Source: Phanerochaete sordida
Taxonomy: Eukaryota; Basidiomycota; Agaricomycetes; Polyporales; Phanerochaetaceae
Reading direction: 5' to 3'
Length of the DNA stretch: 22,354 nt
NCBI GenBank assembly: GCA_019973155.2
Contig: BPQB01000174.1
Location: 1 to 22,354, forward strand
Part shown: positions 17,095 to 22,354 of the stretch, in pieces
How positions within the stretch are numbered: position 1 is the first letter of the stretch
Layout: each line of letters starts with the position of its first letter
Position numbers and translations under genes: made by a program
Notes under the pieces: model-generated
What the model was told of the DNA's origin: nothing
The model's input: only the letters and a program-made list of their open reading frames with translations
Databases searched by the model: none

Positions 17095-18959
17095 GTCTCG
17101 GAATGCACGGCCGTCTGTGTCACGCGGCGCAGGAGGCCTTATCGGCGGGCGAACGAAGGAAGCTTGGGAATGGGGAACATAGGGAGCCAGGTGCGTCCCC
17201 ATGACCATATTCTCAAGATGCTGGCACTGATCTATGACTTTTCACGCTGAATTCTGCGCGCAGGACGTTCTCAACGTTCTCCGCCGTCGGCCAGTCTTTG
17301 CTGAACGCTCAGACACTCAGAGTCGTGCCAGCCCGCGAGAGAGGCTCGGCTCGGGGAGGTATCAGCAGCCTTGCCACCACCAGCCGCCACCTACTCGATT
17401 CCACACCTCTCCGCCTCATCTATCTCTGTCCCTCGAAGCCATCCCGCGAAGACGCGTCAGCGAATGCTCGCGACCACAGCGACCCGTCCTCGTCCAGTGG
17501 ACCGTAAAAATGCGCATGAACTTCGTGCTCTTTGTGAGCTGAAGCGCAGCGCGCCATATCTCACACCCCCGACAAGCTAGATATGCCCGTCGCGCGACGT
17601 CGTGCTTGCCACGGCAAGGTCGAAGGCCGTCCCTCGCGCTCCTCGCGCTCCTCACCTGCCAAACAGCCAAGTGCCATCCGTCCGCGGCTCCCGCTTTCGG
17701 GCCGAATCGCCTCTGCGCCCTGCGAGGCGTGGTCGCCCGAATGCGCGGCCGCCCCTCCTGGCTATGCCGCCCCCCCGCAGCCCATCTGCGGACTCTGCGT
17801 CCGTCCAGTCGTGTCACGGCAGGCCTCGCAAGCGACGACCGCGGCGCGCACGTGAAGACCGGACGCGACCGCAGCTGCAAACCTCGTCCGCGTCCTCAGA
17901 CGCATTCGCACACATCTCGGGACCAGTCTGCAACCCCGCCAAACGTTTACGAGGCCCCGCCGCCGACCGCCGTCTCGCAAGGCTAGGCATTCTAGTTGCA
18001 GAGCATACAGGTCACCTTTACCACTGCCTGCCGGCCCGCAGGCTCAGTCTCACGTAGCCGTCGGCCATGAACAGAAGCGGCACCTCTCGACGAACCCTGG
18101 AAGCTCCTCCTGGACCCGAACGGCTCGTCGCCCCACTGCCGTCTCACCTCAAGGAGCATAGGCACGGCCCGCATCGCGTCGCCCGCCAGACCACCGCCGC
18201 GCGGCTCTGCTAGCCCTTGCCAGCCCTTGCCCGCCGTGGCCTCCGTCCAATCCGCCACCCCGTCCGGCATTCCCCAGCCGCCTACGCCGAGCCTTCGTCA
18301 CGAACACGCAGGAGACCACGCGAGCCGGGGGTGGTCGAGCCGTCTGGCTGCCCACGAGAAGGCGGCTTTCGGACAGCTGGACGCGTCGCGCGTTCGCTTG
18401 ACGTCCTCTCCTGTGGAAGGCGCGAGCAACGGCCGACCTGCGTCCGACGAGATTGAACGCGTCTCTCGCTGCGGGTCGGGTGCGCTCCCCGCTCGCTCTG
18501 AATCATAGCCTTGCATGGTACGGACCGCTCTTGTAAAATACCGTAGATTGCCCCAATACGACGGTATTTCACAAGGACCTACGCCTGATGGCGAGCGCAG
18601 TGTAACAGTAAATCGTCCAGTGCTTCCGCGCGGGCCCGGAAATCGCCTGGACACGTTCGCACTTCATGTCCCCTCGTGAGTACAGTCCATCTGCGTCTGT
18701 GCATCACGCAGTCGTCGATTGCAAGAGAATATGTATTGGATGTTGTAGAGACAAGCGAGGACAAGCAGTTAATTACGGGGGCCGGGCGGAGTGTTGTACA
18801 GTAGAGGATGGAGTAATGACAGTCGGTAGTCCGTGACGGCAGAAAACATCTAAACAGGAAGAAGAGACGAGGGATCCGGGAGCAAACTAGTAGCAAACGC
18901 AGGGCAGCACGACGAAGAAACCAAACACGAGAGCACGATAACTGATAAATAGTCCATTT
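17095..18959. other. no recognised gene (about 1.9 kb)
   Basis: The region is Pro/Arg/Ser-rich in all frames. The plus strand at about 17600-17690 reads a hydrophobic SLALLALLTCQTAKC stretch and at 17940-17985 reads NVYEAPPPTAVSQG then a stop; together they could be the head and tail of a small secreted or membrane protein with introns, but I could not join them with convincing splice sites. The tract 18000-18480 has no recognisable product. The final 300 bases are the 3' flank of the membrane-protein gene at 18960. Confidence 0.45.
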
Positions 18960-19707
18960 TCACGCGTACTGCGAGTAGCGCATGTACGCCGGCGGGATCT
19001 CGCTCAGGTCGACCGACGTCGTCGCGCGCGGCACCGGCGCACCAGTCGCGAGACGTATCCCGCCGTCCGCATGCTGCGTCACCGGGCCTGCGCCCGCGTA
19101 GCCCAGCGCGCCCTTCTCGCCCCATACGCCCTTCTCGCTCTTCTCTCCGAACACGCCCTTCTCGCCGAACGCGCCCTTCTCCGGGCTCCACGCGGCCTTC
19201 CAGCACTCGGGCTGCGACGGCGACGGCGGGAGCGACGGCGCGTAGTGCGCCGCGAACGGGTCCGCGTCGCCTGCGGGCGAGTATGCCGGCGGCGGCGCGC
19301 TCGGCAGCCACGACGAGATCGTCATCGTCGAAATGCGCAGCGACTTCGTGCGCGTGCGCAGGCCTGTAACGCGTCGAGGCAAAGCTTAGCGTGAGGCGAG
19401 ACACGGAGGACGAGGAACGCGTACCGTTGTCGACCTTCGCATGCTTTCCGTTGCGTCGGTATAGCGCGTGCTTGCGCCACCAGAGGAAGCCCAGCCCTGC
19501 GAGCAGCAGGACACAGACAGGGATGAGGATACAGGCAAGAAGGAGGCCCGCGTTTAGGCCTGTATGACCCGCGGAATCGGTGCTTCGGGGTGTGAGGAAG
19601 GCCATGGTGCGGGCGAAGGTCGAGATGCGCTGGTTCAAGCCGGGAGCGGAGCCTCCGGGGGTGCCAGTCGTGAGTGACTTGGACGTGAGGCGGCACGCTG
19701 CAGGCAT
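18960..19707 (-). CDS. single-pass membrane protein with EKG-rich cytosolic tail
   Basis: Two exons on the minus strand, 19707-19425 and 19363-18960, with a 61-nt intron (GTACGC donor, GCTAAGC branch, TTACAG acceptor); 228 residues, stop TGA. A Ser/Thr/Pro-containing N-terminal part is followed by one strong membrane helix (GLLLACILIPVCVLLLAGLG), a basic stop-transfer (WWRKHALYRRNGKH), then a PPPAYSP motif and four imperfect EKG units (EKGAFGEKGVFGEKSEKGV and GEKGALG). The layout resembles fungal wall-sensor-like or Mid2-like single-pass proteins, but I do not recognise a named family. The start is uncertain: the ATG at 19707 is used; an earlier in-frame ATG (19758) lies across a possible 5'-UTR intron (19814-19753), and a later one begins at MAFLTP. 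Continuing the first frame past the intron gives a 302-codon artefact that loses the EKG tail. Confidence 0.75.
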
Positions 19708-20499
19708 GATGGCTTGCTTTTCGACTGGTAGGGTGTTGCGCGTCCGGTGAACCTGCAAGCACAGACATTACGGCAATGAGTTCGGAGTACAGCTTGCAGG
19801 AAGAGGATACGAACCTTCGTGCGCGGTGTGCAGTATTTCAGAGACCCCACGGACTAGACGTGGGCCTATAACTTGTCAGCCAATGATACAGTGCGAAAGC
19901 GAACGTACGCACCTCGATGTTTGCAGACTAGGTCCTCAACGACCTTCCTAAATATCCAGACCTCTTCACAGCAAGGTCATCGACCTCAGTGGTCGGCCAA
20001 ACGTTCTGGTACTATGGGAATAGGATCAGAGAAAGCGAGCAGAAAGGAACGTGCGGGTAAAGAACGACAGGAGCCTAGGACGCGCTGCGGCTAGATGATG
20101 GTGGACGAGGCTGAGTGGTTTGTTGTCAAGAGCATGGAATGGCGCGTCTGTCGGGAGCGACCCTGGCTGTGCCGGCGTCCTCGACGCCGCGTCCGCTGCG
20201 GCCGACGGAGCGTGCCTGATTTTGCCATCCCCGGGCATCCTGGCAAAATGGGATGAGGTCACCGCGCGTCGTTGCTACGGTGTCAGCAAGCATCCAGGCC
20301 CACGGAGACACTCCACAAGCATGAAGTCGACGACGATGTCATTGAGGGCGTCGACGACGGAGGCAAGCGAGCACATCGCCAAGTGTAGCTTCCACGCGTG
20401 CACCACGTGGGTCGTCGCGTCGGACGGAGCCCGGGTTCGGTGCGCGCTCGTGGTATCCCGCGGCTCTCGCAGTCGACCTTCGCGAGGCTCAGCGCACAG
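19708..20499. other. no recognised gene; promoter of the membrane-protein gene
   Basis: Minus-strand promoter signals include TTATAG at 19871-19866 and an ATTGG/CCAAT element at 19884-19880, upstream of the possible 5'-UTR intron. Between 20030 and 20510 the minus strand holds moderately long frames (for example a stretch LASVVDALNDIVVDFMLVE) without known features. An inverted repeat lies at 20220-20248. Confidence 0.45.
20220..20248. repeat. 8-bp inverted repeat with 13-nt loop
   Basis: TTTTGCCA at 20220-20227 is the exact reverse complement of TGGCAAAA at 20241-20248, around a loop containing CCCGGG. Possible binding palindrome or hairpin; function unknown. Confidence 0.5.
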
Positions 20500-21740
20500 A
20501 CACACCTACTGATAGCATACTGGCTACTTCTATGCAGGCTTGCATGTCCTCACAAATGCATCACCCAAATTGGTTGTACACTGTGTTGTCCAGTCATGCA
20601 TAGGCAGTCGCTCGCATGCAGGCTTTGGAGATTCACCAAATCTCATCTCTGTGTAAGCCTGCCCCTTGCAGACTTACCACTTCGGGCCTGTCTTATGTAA
20701 TATCCTCGCCATTATTTCGTTCTCGGACTCGTAGTTTCATCGTGAGCTTTTACCGTCACCACTGTACTCGTACATACGACCCCGCCGCTCGCGCATTTCG
20801 GCAATACAGCGCGGTCCCGTCACTCGACTGACCGCGCACGCGCTCAGTGTTCTCCGCCCGGCCAGCGGTGTTCCACTCTGGCTCTGTCAGGACATGAAGG
20901 AGGGACATCACTGTACTATTTGATGGCGTATCTCAAGGCCTCAGTTTTTGGCAGCCCATAACATGCAACAGATGCCTCCAGCCAATTTACACTCTCCTTG
21001 CTCTGGAGCCATATGTTGCAAGCTTACAACTACTTTTGTTTCACTTGGAAAAAGAGTCACACAAGTTTCAAAGGGAGCAAGTGCTGGGCACTACTTTTGG
21101 TGCATGCCAAAAACATGTGCAGTGCTTAAAGGAGACTGTAAACGCACAGGTCATGTTACTGCTAGCAGTATATTACATACAAGGCACTACTAATAGACTC
21201 AGAGTATTGACTCTTGTTGATGTAAGAGCGAGCTTTGTGCAAAGTCGGAATGGTGTGGTGCAGGCAGTGCATTAGGTTAAGCAGATGTCAACATATAATT
21301 CCAGCAAGTGCTTGACCACATAGACGCGAAGTAAAAGACTGTGTATAACCCAGTGACAAACCTCTGGCGAAAAACTCACAGTACACCATCAAAAGCAAAA
21401 GTGTGAGACTAAGCGTTTAAAAACCATAAGAGGTAACTGAAAGCATTACACAAAAAAGCCAGAGTTTGGTAAAGAGTAAGTGTTGCTGTTTCATTTTGTT
21501 TACAGTCAAGAGACGCAGTGTCAAGGTTGTCAAGTGTTTAGCAAACCCGAATGTTTCCCCCAGTGCTGTTGTGTAAAATTCAGCTTACAGAAACCCGAGC
21601 TGTCAACAGTTGAACAGAAGTGAAATAGTCAAAGGCTATGAGAGCCGAGCCATAGTGTTCACTGGTGTAAATCCCGTGTGTTGACAGACAGAAATTGCAA
21701 CAACACTATATATTTGAAATCCCGGAAGCAGGGCTCCTTC
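20500..21740. other. AT-richer tract without recognised genes
   Basis: Base composition falls visibly from GC-rich to near-balanced or AT-leaning after about 20500. Frames are short and carry no family motifs or splice pattern. The tract leads straight into the 42-bp repeat arrays, so it may be repeat or transposon-derived flank, but no terminal repeats or transposase could be seen. Confidence 0.5.
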
Positions 21741-21900
21741 CGCGTCCAAATGGCCCATTCGGGGGCCAGTTCTTGTGCGCTCCGCGTCCAAATGGCCCAT
21801 TCGGGGGCCAGTTCTTGTGCGCTCCGCGTCCAAATGACTCATTCGGGGGCCAGTTCTTGTGCGGTCTGCGACCAAATGGCCCATTCGGGGGCAGGTTTTG
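21741..21900. repeat. 42-bp minisatellite, array 1 (about 4 units)
   Basis: Units start at 21741, 21783, 21825 and 21867 (the last truncated and diverged). The core includes CCAAATGGCCCATTCGGGGG followed by CCAGTTCTTGTGCGCTC. Each standard unit can fold as TGGCCC-ATTCGG-GGGCCA. The array is preceded by CCCGGAAG...GCTCCTT, which also precedes array 2. The 42-bp length keeps frames open, so translated peptides here are repeat artefacts unless transcription is shown. Confidence 0.95.
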
Positions 21901-22054
21901 GTAAGTTTGAATGCTCAAAGATAGCCTTCAAGAGCTCAAACTGTCACTGTCGATCGCAGATCTCATACTGATTTTGGGAATAGGAGAGCTTATTTTATAT
22001 CAAATGAAAGTAGTGACCTTTTTTTAAGCACGACCCCGGAAGGAAAGCTCCTTT
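21901..22054. other. spacer between the two minisatellite arrays
   Basis: About 150 bases of unique, AT-rich sequence. Its end (CCCCGGAAGGAAAGCTCCTT, about 22034-22053) resembles the leader just before array 1, so the two arrays share a repeated left flank. Confidence 0.7.
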
Positions 22055-22354
22055 TGCGACCAAATGACCCAGTCAGGGGTGACTTCTGGTTTGGTCCGCG
22101 ACCAAATGACCCATTCGGGGGCCAGTTCTTGTGCGCTCCGCGTCCAAATGGCCCATTCGGGGGCCAGTTCTTGTGCGCTCCGCGACCAAATGGCTCATTC
22201 GGGGGCCAGTTCTTGTGCGCTCCGCGACCAAATGGCCCATTCGGGGGCCAGTTCTTGTGCGCTCCGCGACCAAATGGCCCATTCGGGGGCCAGTTCTTGT
22301 GCGCTCCGCGTCCAAATGACTCATTCGGGGGCCAGTTCTTGTGCGCTCCGCGAC
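22055..22354. repeat. 42-bp minisatellite, array 2 (7 units plus partial, running off the window)
   Basis: Units start at 22055 (diverged), 22097, 22139, 22181, 22223, 22265, 22307, and 22349 (cut by the window end). Units vary at two sites: CGCGTCC or CGCGACC, and TGGCCC, TGGCTC, TGACCC or TGACTC in the left hairpin arm. The true length cannot be known from this window. Confidence 0.95.

Noticed and set aside
18850..19758. 302-codon minus-strand frame
   Set aside because: The first half is the membrane protein's exon 1, but it then reads through the intron into a wrong frame that destroys the clean C-terminal exon.
21741..22354. CRISPR array
   Set aside because: The units are contiguous 42-bp tandem copies with no unique spacers, in a eukaryotic genome.

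Overview
The window looks like nuclear DNA of a filamentous basidiomycete, most likely an Agaricomycete. It is GC-rich for most of its length. Its genes are split by many 46-63 nt introns with GTRNGY donors, CTGAC/CTAAC-type branch sites and CAG/TAG acceptors. The gene families fit that group: Agaricus bisporus-type fruit-body lectins, BTB and F-box proteins, a RHGQGYH-type histidine phosphatase, a fungal GT8 transferase and LamB/YcsF. The window opens with a poly-C run and closes inside a 42-bp minisatellite, so both edges look like assembly breaks.

Layout. (1) About 400-8250 is a large, old inverted duplication. Each arm held a convergent pair: a histidine phosphatase and a single-exon ABL-like lectin, tail to tail. 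In the left arm the phosphatase (complement 2485-1204, 9 exons) is intact and the lectin (596-1048) is dead. In the right arm the phosphatase (5985-7223) is dead and the lectin (complement 8109-7669) is intact. The spacer between the arms (about 2760-5720) carries an intact type II membrane GT8 glycosyltransferase (complement 4451-2830, 4 exons) and about 1.25 kb with no recognised gene. (2) A BTB-domain gene (9165-10243) converges on a third lectin copy (complement 10983-10536) that is intact except for a 4-nt insertion near its start. (3) An F-box gene (complement 12966-11699), then about 1.8 kb of unassigned sequence with coding-like debris. (4) A small Cys-rich protein gene (14979-15334) converging on a 10-exon LamB/YcsF gene (complement 17031-15543). 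(5) About 1.9 kb unassigned, then a single-pass membrane protein gene (complement 19707-18960) with an EKG-rich tail. (6) From about 20500 the composition becomes AT-richer with no recognised gene, ending in two arrays of a 42-bp repeat.

How the genes work together. The lectins are probably cytosolic glycan-binding defence or fruit-body proteins, and the GT8 is probably a Golgi sugar transferase. LamB/YcsF belongs to lactam/5-oxoproline metabolism. BTB and F-box proteins are typically adaptors for ubiquitin ligases. No operon-like functional unit is implied. The unifying theme of the left third is duplication and then reciprocal decay of a lectin/phosphatase pair. Exon models were built by hand from splice signals, reading-phase consistency and family resemblance; no RNA evidence or database search was available.
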